Source: Chloroflexi bacterium AL-N1
GTDB taxonomy: Bacteria; Chloroflexota; Chloroflexia; Chloroflexales; Roseiflexaceae
Assembly (NCBI GenBank): GCA_013122435.1
Contig: WYDT01000001.1
Span: 1 to 64,000 of the forward strand
DNA: 64,000 bases
Reading direction: 5' to 3'
Shown here: one piece after another, positions 18,880 through 29,100 of the stretch
How positions within the stretch are numbered: the stretch's first letter is position 1
How the letters are laid out: each line of letters starts with the position of its first letter
Position numbers and translations under genes: made by a program
Notes under the pieces: model-generated
Told to the model about the DNA's origin: nothing
Seen by the model: only the letters and a program-made list of their open reading frames with translations
Database searches by the model: none

Positions 18880-19551
18880 CTACCTCACTCCCATTATCGA
18901 CGTAACACGTGTAAACGGGTTGATTGTTGGTTGTGATGATTCACGCTGCTTGGTAGAAACATGCTCTATTGCCGGAGGTTGTGCATGAGCCTGTAGCAAC
19001 ACAGCTAATCGTTCCTTACCACGCCTGATATGGCTTTTGACGGTATTCAATGGTACGCCAAGCACATCTGCTATATCATTATACCGCATGTCATCAAAAT
19101 AGTAGAGGGTCAGAACGAGTCGATAGTGTTCTTCAAGTTGGTTGAGTGCATGTTGCACTTCTTGACGCAACTCTTTTGAATTCAACGCCGAGGCCGGATC
19201 TGCCCAACGGTCATCATCAGCAATACTGGTCACCGGATCAATCTCTTCCTCATCAGCAACAGGCGGTATCACAGGGACTTGACGTCCACGCCGACGCAAT
19301 TCATCACGTCCTAGATTGACCACCAATCGGTAGAGCCATGTGGTAAAGCGGCTCTCACCATTGTACTGTGGTAAGGCACGAAATAGACGGATGAAAGCCT
19401 CTTGGGTTAAGTCAGCAGCGTCCTCTGGGTTCTTCAGAACACTCATCGCAATACTATAAACATAATGTTGCTGACTCATAATCAGCTGTGACAACGCTTC
19501 ATTGTCGCCTGCCTGTGCACGTTGAATCATTTCTGTAGATGGCTCAGCCAC
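18880..19551 (-). CDS. ECF sigma-70 factor
   Basis: 223 residues from a GTG start at 19551, chosen because GGAGGA precedes it by 9 bases; an upstream GTG at 19575 lies before that ribosome site. Region 2: DAADLTQEAFIRLFRALPQY and FTTWLYRLVVNLGRDELRRR. An acidic linker follows. Region 4: LVLTLYYFDDMRYNDIADVL and VPLNTVKSHIRRGKERL. Paired with a membrane anti-sigma factor, so it probably answers envelope stress. Confidence 0.9.
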   Translation of the reverse strand: MAEPSTEMIQRAQAGDNEALSQLIMSQQHYVYSIAMSVLKNPEDAADLTQEAFIRLFRALPQYNGESRFTTWLYRLVVNLGRDELRRRGRQVPVIPPVADEEEIDPVTSIADDDRWADPASALNSKELRQEVQHALNQLEEHYRLVLTLYYFDDMRYNDIADVLGVPLNTVKSHIRRGKERLAVLLQAHAQPPAIEHVSTKQRESSQPTINPFTRVTSIMGVR

Positions 19552-19816
19552 CGGCCTTATTCCTCCTACCAGCACCTAGCATATGTAGTGAGCTGGTTAC
19601 CAGTTGTACTGTTGTATCTGACGAGCAAGGTTGTATAATAGTTGCATGTCACTGAGACAGTTTTATGTTACAAATTATAACACTACACTATATAGCTCAA
19701 GAGTACACCTGTCTCAGGATAGTAACCTACGTATCACTGCTATTCTACCAAATAGGTTACCTTATGCAAAAGATATGGAAAATTCCGCTTCCTACAGCTA
19801 TTCGATGGAGTAACCT

Positions 19817-20185
19817 ATGCGAATATTAGTCGTGGATGATAACAATGATATTCGTGAACTTGTTCGGCAGGTTCTGTTGGTAGAAGGGCATGAGGTTGTG
19901 ATCGCAAAAGATGGGCTTGAGGCACTCCAACAAGAAGCCCGCACCCAACCTGATCTGGTTATCTGTGATGTCAACTTGCCTATTATGGATGGATGGGAGG
20001 TTTGTCGAAAAATAAAAGTGCGGCGAGCAGTTCCGATATTATTGCTTACTGTACGTGCGGAAATTATCGATATCGAGTACAGTCGTGATGTTGGTGCAGA
20101 CGATCATTTACCAAAACCTTTTGAGATCACTGAATTTTTAAAGCGTGTTAGTGCCCTCCTCAACACCAAGGTAACCAAATACTGA
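19817..20185 (+). CDS. Single-domain response regulator
   Basis: 122 residues, receiver only. Acidic pair VDDNND at about 5-10, phospho-acceptor Asp in LVICDVNLPIMDGWEVC, Thr in LLTVRAEI, and Lys in LPKPFEI. There is no output domain, so it probably works by protein contact, possibly on the RsbS/RsbT-like pair encoded 300 bp away or on an unlinked kinase. A short AACCA/TGGTT stem followed by T6 lies just after the stop. Confidence 0.85.
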   Translation: MRILVVDDNNDIRELVRQVLLVEGHEVVIAKDGLEALQQEARTQPDLVICDVNLPIMDGWEVCRKIKVRRAVPILLLTVRAEIIDIEYSRDVGADDHLPKPFEITEFLKRVSALLNTKVTKY

Positions 20186-20470
20186 ACCATAATGGTTTTT
20201 TGGCGCACCACACCCAAGCGACAATTTGTACTACATTGATGAATTAATATCTGTCAACAACCGTCTGCTGCTGGAAACGCAGAAGCTAGGCATACCTCAT
20301 CAAAATCCAATAAGGGGTATGACGAATGTCTAACCGGACAATAGGCACCAAACCTATGAACGAATACAACGATTTGATTATTGTTCTGACCGGAATCGAA
20401 GGTTAGAAGAAAAATGCTCTATGCTTATGAAGAGATGATACGAAGGAAAAAATGAAGTGTCTGCTTGAAA
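20186..20470. other. Intergenic region without recognised genes
   Basis: 285 bp between the convergent single-domain regulator and the RsbT-like gene. Apart from the weak stem with T-run after the regulator stop I see no gene, repeat or RNA here. Confidence 0.5.
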
Positions 20471-20875
20471 TCAAGTGCGCCATTTACGACAGGTGATCGT
20501 TGTGCCTTCGCCCTCTTTTGACTTAATTTCAAAATCGTCCATCAGCCGTTTGGCACCTGGAAGACCCATCCCCATTCCACGTGAAGTACTGTAGCCATCA
20601 CGCATGACCAGATCAAGATCCGGTATACCAGGGCCTTTGTCTTCACACACAATTTCTATGCCCCGACGACCATTGCGCTCAATATCGCGGATGTTTACTG
20701 ATCCAGAACCGGCATACAGAAAGATATTACGCGCCAATTCACTAACCGCAGTCGCAATACGCGCCTGGTCAATCGCACCGAAGCCAAGAGCTTTTGCCGT
20801 ATCACGGGCAAGAGTTCGGGCGATGACGATATCAAGGTCGCTGCGGATAACGGCTACCTTACCCTGCTGCGTCAT
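20471..20875 (-). CDS. RsbT-like ATP-binding switch kinase
   Basis: 134 residues from ATG at 20875, chosen because GAGGAG precedes it by 7 bases; the frame extends to a TTG at 20890. The GHKL ATPase fold of anti-sigma kinases: ATAVSELARNIFLYAGSG (N box), CEDKGPGIPD (G1) and STSRGMGMGLPGAKRLMDDF (G2). RsbT-type kinases phosphorylate STAS partners and control stress signalling. The start overlaps the STAS gene end, indicating translational coupling. Confidence 0.88.
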   Translation of the reverse strand: MTQQGKVAVIRSDLDIVIARTLARDTAKALGFGAIDQARIATAVSELARNIFLYAGSGSVNIRDIERNGRRGIEIVCEDKGPGIPDLDLVMRDGYSTSRGMGMGLPGAKRLMDDFEIKSKEGEGTTITCRKWRT

Positions 20876-21245
20876 CACCACTCTCCTCAAACTGTCGTCG
20901 TAGCATTTCCAAGCCTTTTTCCAGATTCAAGGCTGTCAATACACGCGGAAGTTCTAATCCAAGTTCTACCAGGGTAATAGCAACAGCTGGCTGCAGACCA
21001 GTAATGACAACTCGCGTACCCATTAACCCTGCCATTGCGGCAATATCACTAATGAGCCGCCCAATAAAGCTATCAACGACATCTACAGCGGTGAGATCAA
21101 TAATTAATCCGCGCGCTTTTGTTTCATAGATTCGTTGCAACAAGTCATCCTTGAACTGCACCGCAGATGCATCATGGAGAGCTACTTGGATCGAGGCAAT
21201 CAACACGTTTTCTATCTTGAGGATGGGTATACGGAGGCTTTCCAA
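20859..21245 (-). CDS. RsbS-like STAS-domain antagonist
   Basis: 128 residues with a TTG start 6 bases after AAGGAGG. A single STAS domain: IPILKIENVLIASIQVAL, then LIIDLTAVDVVDSFIGRLI with the phosphorylatable serine region DS(F)IGR at about 60-66, then GTRVVITGLQPAVAITLVELG. The lack of an N-terminal globin-like domain marks it as the RsbS type rather than RsbR. With RsbT it would form a stressosome-like switch. Confidence 0.88.
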   Translation of the reverse strand: MESLRIPILKIENVLIASIQVALHDASAVQFKDDLLQRIYETKARGLIIDLTAVDVVDSFIGRLISDIAAMAGLMGTRVVITGLQPAVAITLVELGLELPRVLTALNLEKGLEMLRRQFEESGDDAAG

Positions 21246-21597
21246 ATCAAACCTCCTTAAGCGCTATTACATGTGAAACTGGAACAACCAGATTGTGAGA
21301 GTGGCACGCCTAAACTCCTTATATTCCAATAATAGCTCCAATTATAAACGTATCTTATAATGTCGTCTATATGTATGACCATTTTGTCAAGTCTGAAACA
21401 AACACTGATCATTACGCTGCTATTGAATTGACGACGCTCATAGTATAGCATCATTTTTGCTCATGGCTGTCAAAAAGATCGTGAATTTGACTATCGATGT
21501 TGTGTCAGATCGATTACAACCTAACGCACTTACTCAGTCGCAATAGTTTCTAACTCGTGTTGATATCGAAATCAATAAAGGAAAGCGTATCAAGTTT
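21246..21597. other. Divergent intergenic region
   Basis: About 350 bp between divergent RsbS-like and Nudix genes. AT-rich, with several TATAAT-like stretches (for example near 21353) but no unambiguous promoter, gene or repeat that I can support. Confidence 0.4.
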
Positions 21598-22032
21598 ATG
21601 GGCATAACAAGAGATTTTACAGCCACAACATTTATTGTGCAGCAACACTGTACCCTTTTACTTCTACATCGCAAACTTTGCATATGGGTACCTCCTGGGG
21701 GCCACATTGACCCACACGAACTGCCACATGAAGCAGCCATACGTGAGGTACGTGAAGAAACGGGTTTTGAAGTTAAATTATTGACAGAGTCGGGTTGGCT
21801 GGGGCATGTGCAAGTACTTCCGCACCCTCACTGCATTTTGCTCGAAAATATCAGCACCGATCATCAACATATTGATCTTATTTACTTTGCATGTGTCATC
21901 GGAGGTCAGTTGTTGTATGAAAAACGTGAGGCACACGAAGCACGATGGTATACCTGGGAAGATCTGGCAAACTCGGAAATTGCTGAAGACATACGCGTAC
22001 TTGGGCGTCGTGCGATTGAAAGTTATCGGTAG
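21598..22032 (+). CDS. Nudix hydrolase
   Basis: 144 residues. A complete Nudix box begins GGHIDPHELPHEAAIREV and ends REETGFE (G-x5-E-x7-RE-x2-EE-x-G), at about residues 40-62; the family hydrolyses nucleoside diphosphates linked to another group, with Mg2+ bound by the glutamates. Substrate unknown. AAGGAAAG precedes ATG by about 12 bases. Stands alone between the RsbS and SRP RNA loci. Confidence 0.9.
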   Translation: MGITRDFTATTFIVQQHCTLLLLHRKLCIWVPPGGHIDPHELPHEAAIREVREETGFEVKLLTESGWLGHVQVLPHPHCILLENISTDHQHIDLIYFACVIGGQLLYEKREAHEARWYTWEDLANSEIAEDIRVLGRRAIESYR

Positions 22033-22120
22033 CAACACATGTCTTGTTCAGAACCACTCTTATCGTACACCACGAAAACAAAAAACCGCACCCCATGGGC
22101 GCAGTAAATTTGCTTGATCA

Positions 22121-22210
22121 GGCACCTTGGAACACCCAGAGGAACTCACCGACCGTTGCTGCCGTTAGGCCCTGGCGGGGTTAAGCAAGTATCTGCCGTC
22201 CCTCGGTGCC
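22121..22210 (-). ncRNA. ffs: Signal recognition particle RNA, small bacterial type
   Basis: On the minus strand the 90-nt segment closes with GGCACC/GGTGCC at its ends and contains AACCCCGCCAGGGCC, a UAAC tetraloop, then GGCAGCAACGG, which is the conserved SRP domain IV with its asymmetric internal loop. The usual GGAA tetraloop is replaced by UAAC, a known alternative class. No tRNA-like fold fits. The exact 5' and 3' ends are inferred from the terminal pairing. Confidence 0.82.
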
Positions 22211-22272
22211 GCTTCTTATTATATCGGTACAGATACAAGATGTCAAAGCGGTGCAAAATGTCTCCACAGATT

Positions 22273-22842
22273 TCACCACTGAATGATGCGGGTGGTGAAC
22301 GTCCATATCAAAAAAAGTGCGTTACAACTCCAGAAACACAACCCGGTCCACACAATGCTTGTGGTAACACGAGCACGTAACGGTGTCGCCCATGCAAATT
22401 GGCGTGCAAGTTTTTGTGCGTACCACAGATGATAGATCCGGTATAAAGTGTAGATGAAGCCGATAACAATGACGATGTTGGAGAAAAAGAGCTGCGCGCT
22501 GATCATCTCTGTAGGAACTTGAATGAGGAGCAAAATGGTATAGGGTGCTAAAAGAACGCGTACATGTGCATCACGCCACCACACTACCAGCACACCCACT
22601 GGTAAAACAAAGGTAATGATGAGCGCGGTAAACATCCATACGGTCAAGACGGTGCGAGCTATTCCCGAGAAATTACTTGGTCCCATTGCTCCTTCTAATG
22701 CAATCCATGGCAACATATCACTCGTTACGAGCCAACCAATGAGCGCGATGAGTATTGTTGCAATGAACACAAATAAGATATTGGTAGTCAAATGGGTTGG
22801 TAGCATAAACTGGTTCGTACCAGGACGCGATTGTGTAGTCAC
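22273..22842 (-). CDS. Multi-TM membrane protein of unknown function
   Basis: 189 residues, about five hydrophobic helices (20-42, 65-90, 95-118, 118-138, 160-182). No motif links it to a known transporter. The gene ends shortly after the SRP RNA gene and faces away from the dehydrogenase gene. Confidence 0.65.
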   Translation of the reverse strand: MTTQSRPGTNQFMLPTHLTTNILFVFIATILIALIGWLVTSDMLPWIALEGAMGPSNFSGIARTVLTVWMFTALIITFVLPVGVLVVWWRDAHVRVLLAPYTILLLIQVPTEMISAQLFFSNIVIVIGFIYTLYRIYHLWYAQKLARQFAWATPLRARVTTSIVWTGLCFWSCNALFLIWTFTTRIIQW

Positions 22843-22980
22843 CTTTTTTTCCTAACCTATAATCATCTATTGATTGAGATCAACATTATATCTGGGCCTG
22901 TTATAATATGTGTCATTCCGCACATATATCAATCTATGGTACCATTGAGGTACAGCGATTGAATTTCTCAGGATTTTGCG

Positions 22981-23973
22981 ATGCAAGCAACGGCGCTTCT
23001 TTTTACCGATGTCGACCAAATGATCGTAGAAACGGTCACACTACCACTACCAGGGCCACATGAAGTTCTCATTGAAACATTGTATACCTGCATCAGTCCC
23101 GGGACTGAATTACGTTGCCTAGCTGGCAAACAACCTGATCCGGTACCCTGGCCCTTCATTCCAGGATACGCACTGGTTGGAAAAGTAACTGACTGTGGCA
23201 TAGATACGCTGGTACAACCAGGTACACTGGTATTCTGTGCAGGTACACGAAACGCCGATTGTAACCGCATGTGGGGTGGCCACATCAGCCATGCTATTCA
23301 GGTGGAAGATGCCGTAGTCCCTATACCTGAAGAGGTGAGTCCACTTGATGCCTCAATAGCACAGCTTGCTGCGATTGCATTCCATGGCTTACGGTTGAGT
23401 AAACCACTTCCACATGAAACTGTGGTGACCATTGGATTAGGCCCCATCGGTCAACTCGCTGCCAGATTATACGCCCTCACAGGTGCACGTGTAGTTGGAG
23501 CCGACAGGTCTGCTAAGCGAGTGGCATTAGCACAAGCAGCAGGTATCGAAGCAGTGGTGATCGAGGAAGACCTGCAAAACACACTCGCTCCCGTTTTACC
23601 AGATGGTGCTGATATTGTGGTGGATGCAACCGGTGTTCCTGCTGTCGTGGAACAGGCAGTCCATCTGGCAAAAGACCTCCCCTGGGACAACACGGTGATT
23701 TCTGGCGCACGTTACATCGTACAGGGCAGCTACACCAATACATTTGCCATACCATACCAACATGCCTTTGGCAAAGAATTGACGTTTATCATTCCACGCA
23801 ATGCACAGAAGCGCGATCTGGAAGCGGTGCTGGATCTACTGCAACGCCATAAATTTCATGTCGGTGATTTAATTGGTGAAGCGCAACCTCCAGAAACTGC
23901 ACCACAAATCTATGCTGCCTTGCAGGAGTCCAAAGGTGCATTGATCACCGCTGCATTTCGGTGGCGCGAGTGA
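22981..23973 (+). CDS. Medium-chain dehydrogenase/reductase (zinc alcohol dehydrogenase-like)
   Basis: 330 residues. GroES-like N-terminal domain (LPLPGPHEVLIETLYTCISP, then GYALVGKV), Rossmann motif TIGLGPIGQLAARLYAL at about 141-157, and DATGVPAVVEQA. The GTELRCLAG segment lacks the usual structural cysteine cluster, so it may not bind structural zinc. The arrangement resembles the threonine dehydrogenase and bacteriochlorophyllide (BchC)-like branches of the family, but the substrate cannot be assigned from sequence. Confidence 0.8.
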   Translation: MQATALLFTDVDQMIVETVTLPLPGPHEVLIETLYTCISPGTELRCLAGKQPDPVPWPFIPGYALVGKVTDCGIDTLVQPGTLVFCAGTRNADCNRMWGGHISHAIQVEDAVVPIPEEVSPLDASIAQLAAIAFHGLRLSKPLPHETVVTIGLGPIGQLAARLYALTGARVVGADRSAKRVALAQAAGIEAVVIEEDLQNTLAPVLPDGADIVVDATGVPAVVEQAVHLAKDLPWDNTVISGARYIVQGSYTNTFAIPYQHAFGKELTFIIPRNAQKRDLEAVLDLLQRHKFHVGDLIGEAQPPETAPQIYAALQESKGALITAAFRWRE

Positions 23974-24035
23974 CAGGCAATAGTAGGGCTCATAATACGC
24001 TTGTATGAGGTAAAATGACCACTGAAGGAGCACGT

Positions 24036-26156
24036 ATGACGCAATTAGAACTCGATATTTTCTATACGCCCATGCCAGACCGTATCGTGCGTTTGCGTGA
24101 GTTAGCGTACAACCTCTGGTGGAGTTGGCACCCTGAAGCACAAGAGCTGTATCGTCAGATTGACCCGGATTTATGGGAACTGGTATACCACAACCCTGTC
24201 GTATTCCTCCGCGAAGTTCGTGAGCAACGCCTCGACCAGGCCGCAGGAAACCCAACCTACCTCCAGCAATTTGATGCAGTGTTAGCACAATTTGATGCAT
24301 ATATGCAACTTATGCCAACCCTCTCGCCAGACTCTCGTGTGATCGCCTACTTTAGTGCAGAGTTTGGTCTCCACGAGTCACTCCCTATCTATTCTGGTGG
24401 CCTGGGCATACTTGCTGGCGATCATGTGAAGACGGCCAGCGATATGCAGGTTCCACTGGTAGCAATGGGCTTTTTGTATCCTCAGGGATATTTTCGCCAG
24501 CAACTTGACCACAACGGGATGCAGATCGCAGCCTATCAAAAAATACCCCTGGTCAATTTGCCGGTACTGCCAGCCAGAACACCAGCAGGGAAAGAGGTGG
24601 TGATCAATGTTGAGTTAGCGGGGCGCCTCATCTATGCCAAAATCTATCGAATTCAGGTCGGACGAACACCGCTCTTCCTCATGGATACCGATATTCATCC
24701 GAATAACAAGCGTGATCGTGAGCTATCAGCACGCTTGTATGTGGGCAATCAGGAACTACGGCTAGCCCAGGAAATGATGCTGGGCATCGGGGGAGTGCGC
24801 GCACTCCGCAACCTTGGTATCAACCCCGCTGTATGGCATATGAATGAAGGCCATGCGGCCTTTCTCGGGCTAGAGTTATTGCGCGAACTGGCAGCACAAA
24901 AGGTTCCTCTCGAGCAAGCCATGCAACAAATACGTGCATCCACCGTATTTACAACCCACACCCCCGCACATGCTGCAGCAGATGCCTTTGCCCCTGAACT
25001 CATGAAACAATTCTTCTGGCGCTACTGGCCGCAACTCAACATGGGACCCGATGAATTTATGAATCTGGCATGTAAAGAATTGAACCTTGAGCCAACGTTT
25101 TCTATGACGGCTCTGGCCCTCAATCTTTCAAATCGTTGTAACGGCGTCAGCAAATTGCATGGCCATGTGGCACGCGGTCTATGGCAGTGGATGTACCCTG
25201 GCAAACGTCGTGATGAGGTACCGATTAGCTTTATCACAAATGGTGTGCACTCTATATCGTGGTTAGCACCGGAGTTGCGACAGATCTATAATGCATATCT
25301 GGTCCCAGAATGGGATAAGCAGATCAACACTCCTGAGATCTGGCAAGGTGTGTATGACATCCCAAACGATGTGCTCTGGAGCGTACGGCGTCGCTTGCGC
25401 CAGCACTTGATCGCGTTTGTGCGTAATCGCGAACGTCAGCGCTGGCAACGTCTGGGACACACACCCGACTACTGGCCCGTACTGCATGAGGACGCGTTGA
25501 CCGTTGGCTTTGCCCGACGTTTTGCCTCATACAAACGAGCGACGTTAATTCTGCGCGATCTGGACCGACTCAAGGCATTACTCACTGATCCCGGTCGTCC
25601 CGTTCAAATCATTTTTGCCGGAAAAGCGCAACCAGCCGACGACATCGGCAAACACCTCATCCAGAAGATTTATCAGTTATCGCAACAACCAGAGATTGCT
25701 GGGCGTATTGTATTCCTTGAAGAATACGATATCGCTATCGGACGCGAGATGGTACGTGGTGTCGATATCTGGTTGAACACACCACGACGTCCCTTTGAGG
25801 CCAGTGGCACAAGTGGACAAAAAGCCAGCCTCAACGGCATCCCCAATCTGAGCGTGTTAGATGGCTGGTGGGCCGAAGCATACAATGGGCAGAATGGCTG
25901 GGCGATTGGCGGTGAGCAACAGTTTGATGACCAGGAAGAGCAGGATTGGCACGATGCACAGTTGCTGTACAACATCCTCGAACAAGAAGTCGTGCCATTA
26001 TTCTATGATCAGCGTGATGCCGCAGGCGTACCAGGGCAATGGATTGACATATGCAAAGAAGCCATTGTGACTATTGCCCCACAGTTTAGTTCACAACGCA
26101 TGTTGACAGACTACCTGGAACAGTCTTATGATCCCATCATTACAGGAAATGCATAA
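24036..26156 (+). CDS. glgP: Alpha-glucan phosphorylase (GT35)
   Basis: 706 residues from ATG at 24036, selected because GGAG stands 7 bases upstream. An archaeal/DUF3417-type glucan phosphorylase: N-terminal YNLWWSWHPEAQELY, VIAYFSAEFGLHESLPIYSGG, HMNEGHAAFLGLE, FVTHTP-like FTTHTPAHAA, and the PLP-lysine motif EASGTSGQKASLNG with the lysine near residue 595. It releases glucose-1-phosphate from glycogen or maltodextrin. The next gene, a trehalose synthase-maltokinase fusion, overlaps or abuts its end, so the two probably act together in storage glucan turnover. Confidence 0.92.
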   Translation: MTQLELDIFYTPMPDRIVRLRELAYNLWWSWHPEAQELYRQIDPDLWELVYHNPVVFLREVREQRLDQAAGNPTYLQQFDAVLAQFDAYMQLMPTLSPDSRVIAYFSAEFGLHESLPIYSGGLGILAGDHVKTASDMQVPLVAMGFLYPQGYFRQQLDHNGMQIAAYQKIPLVNLPVLPARTPAGKEVVINVELAGRLIYAKIYRIQVGRTPLFLMDTDIHPNNKRDRELSARLYVGNQELRLAQEMMLGIGGVRALRNLGINPAVWHMNEGHAAFLGLELLRELAAQKVPLEQAMQQIRASTVFTTHTPAHAAADAFAPELMKQFFWRYWPQLNMGPDEFMNLACKELNLEPTFSMTALALNLSNRCNGVSKLHGHVARGLWQWMYPGKRRDEVPISFITNGVHSISWLAPELRQIYNAYLVPEWDKQINTPEIWQGVYDIPNDVLWSVRRRLRQHLIAFVRNRERQRWQRLGHTPDYWPVLHEDALTVGFARRFASYKRATLILRDLDRLKALLTDPGRPVQIIFAGKAQPADDIGKHLIQKIYQLSQQPEIAGRIVFLEEYDIAIGREMVRGVDIWLNTPRRPFEASGTSGQKASLNGIPNLSVLDGWWAEAYNGQNGWAIGGEQQFDDQEEQDWHDAQLLYNILEQEVVPLFYDQRDAAGVPGQWIDICKEAIVTIAPQFSSQRMLTDYLEQSYDPIITGNA

Positions 26157-26190
26157 TCCCCCTGACGCACAACCGCTAGAAAGCAAGACA

Positions 26191-29100
26191 ATGGCGAATT
26201 CTACTAATGGGGGTATACCCATCAAAGATGATCCTCTCTGGTACAAAGATGCACTTATCTATCAGCTTCATGTCCGTGCATTTGCTGATAGCGACGGCGA
26301 TGGCGTCGGCGATTTTCAAGGGCTGACCGAGAAACTCGATTATTTGCAAGACCTCGGCGTCACCACGATCTGGTTATTACCCTTCTATCCTTCTCCGCTG
26401 CGCGATGATGGCTATGATATTGCTGACTACACCAGCGTGCATCAGATGTATGGCTCTCTCTACGATTTTCAGGTCTTTCTTGAACAGGCTCACTGCCATG
26501 GTTTGCGTGTCATTACCGAACTCGTGGTCAATCACACGTCGGATCAGCATCCATGGTTCCAACGTGCGCGCCGTGCCGGTCCTGAGAGCCCCTGGCGCGA
26601 TTTCTATGTGTGGAGCGATACTCCTGAACTGTATAAAGAAACCCGGATTATCTTTAAGGATTTTGAGTTTTCCAACTGGTCGTGGGACCCCGTCGCCAAG
26701 GCATACTACTGGCATCGTTTCTACTCACACCAACCCGATCTCAACTTCGACAACCTCGAGGTACAACAGGAACTGCTCAAGGTGGTAGATTTCTGGCTGG
26801 AGATGGGTGTCGATGGTTTGCGTCTGGATGCGGTGCCCTACCTGTATGAGCGTGAGGGAACCAACTGTGAGAATTTGCCAGAAACACATGACTTCCTCAA
26901 AAAACTACGCGCCCACGTGGATACCTATTTCAGTGATCGGATGTTGCTGGCCGAAGCCAATCAGTGGCCGGAGGATGCCGTTGCTTATTTTGGCAATGGC
27001 GATGAATGCCATATGGCGTTTCACTTTCCACTTATGCCACGGATGTTTATCGCGCTTCGCACCGAGGATCGCTTCCCGATTACCGAAACACTCTATCAGA
27101 CCCCCAAAATTCCTGATAGTTGCCAATGGGCCCTGTTTTTACGTAACCACGATGAATTGACACTGGAAATGGTGACCGCCGAAGAACGTGCTTATATGTA
27201 TCGCACTTTTGCGCGCAACCCCCGCGCACGCATCAACCTGGGTATTCGTCGTCGCCTCGCCCCATTGCTACAGAACGACCGCAAACAGGTTGAGTTGCTC
27301 AATAGTCTCCTCTTTTCATTGCCAGGAACACCTGTGGTCTACTATGGTGACGAAATTGGCATGGGCGACAACATTTATCTGGGCGACCGCGATGGTGTGC
27401 GTACCCCAATGCAGTGGAGCCATGAACTGAATGCAGGCTTCTCGCGGGCCAATCCTCAGCGCATCTTTTTGCCAGTAACTATTGACCCCGAATATCACTA
27501 CGAAGTCATTAATGTCGAAGCACAGGAAGACAACCCCTATTCATTACTACGCTGGATGAAACATCTCATAGCAACCCGTAAGCGTTATCAGGCATTCAGC
27601 CGCGGTAATGTACAATTTCTCCAACCCGAAAATCGACATGTGCTGGTTTTTATCCGTCAGTATGAAGATGAGCACATCCTCGTCGTGGCGAATCTATCGC
27701 GTTTTATTCAGTGTGTAGAGCTGAATTTGCGTGAATATGAAGGAATGATACCGATTGAGGTCTTTAGTCAGTCTGCTTTCCCACCGATTGGCGCATTGCC
27801 CTATTTTCTCACACTGGGACCCCACGCATTTTACTGGTTTGCACTGGACCCGGCTGGTGTCTCCTCTTCAACAAAACGAGCCTTTGCTTCACCAGAAACA
27901 GCCACAGTGACGGTATCAGACGACTGGACATCGCTGCTGATCAAAAAACAAGAGCGGACGATACTTGAAGGCATTTTGCCCACATATCTCAACCGATGCC
28001 GCTGGTTTGACGGGAAAACACGGGTCATTTTATCGACGACCATCTCCGAAGTTATCTCCATTCCATACGATCAACCAACCGGGTATCTGACCCTGATCCA
28101 CGTCGAGTATGTAGAGAGTGATGTCGAAACATACATTCTGCCCCTTACGTATGCGACCGGCACTGAGGCTGATCGGGTCGTCAAAGAAGTTCCTCAGGCC
28201 CTGGTAACTACAGTTGCATTACCACAGCATAATGAAACGGGGGTGCTCTACGATGCGATGTACAATCACGAGTTTACCATAACATTGCTCGAAGCCGTGG
28301 CCCAACATCGATCATTTCGGGGGCACTTTGGCGAAGTGATGGCCTTCCCAATGCGCTCGTTCTCCCTGCGCTCAAGCACAAGAGAACACCACACCAGTAC
28401 CGCAGTACACAACGGCGATCGGGACTCAACGGCAGCACCACAAGAGCCATATACCGATAGAACTGATGAGCCTGTGACAGCATGGGATGGTAGCCACACC
28501 ATCGTGGATTATAACGACCAGTACACCTTAAAGCTCTTCCGACGTATTGAAGCAGGCACGAATCCCGACCTAGAGATTGGTCGCTTTTTAACCGAGAAAG
28601 TCTCACTTGCACGTGCCCCACAAGTCTTTGGTGCATTTGAATATCATCAACGGGGAAGTGATCCGGCGACCATTGCGGTTTTGCACAAAGCTGTGCCAAA
28701 TCAAGGGACAGTCTGGCAACATACCCAAATCGTTCTCACACACTACTATGACTGCGTCCAGCAAACCCGTGCAGATAATCCGCTATTGCCGCTGCCCCAG
28801 AAGCAGGTCTTTGATCTTGCTAACGATCCAGTCGATGAACTTGCCACCACACTGATCGGCTCGTACCTCGAAACAGCACAGTTGCTTGGCCAGCGTACCG
28901 CAGAACTCCATCTGGCATTCACACAAGAAACAGAGGATGCTCACTTTATGCCAGAGCCATTTACCGATTTCTTCCAGCGCCCGTTCTACTATGCAATGCT
29001 TGGGCTGATTGACCGGAATTTTCGGCTACTTCGACAACAGCAACATCATTTAGAGGCTTCGGTACGCGAGGATATCGAGTCTGTGTTGCATCTGGAACAC

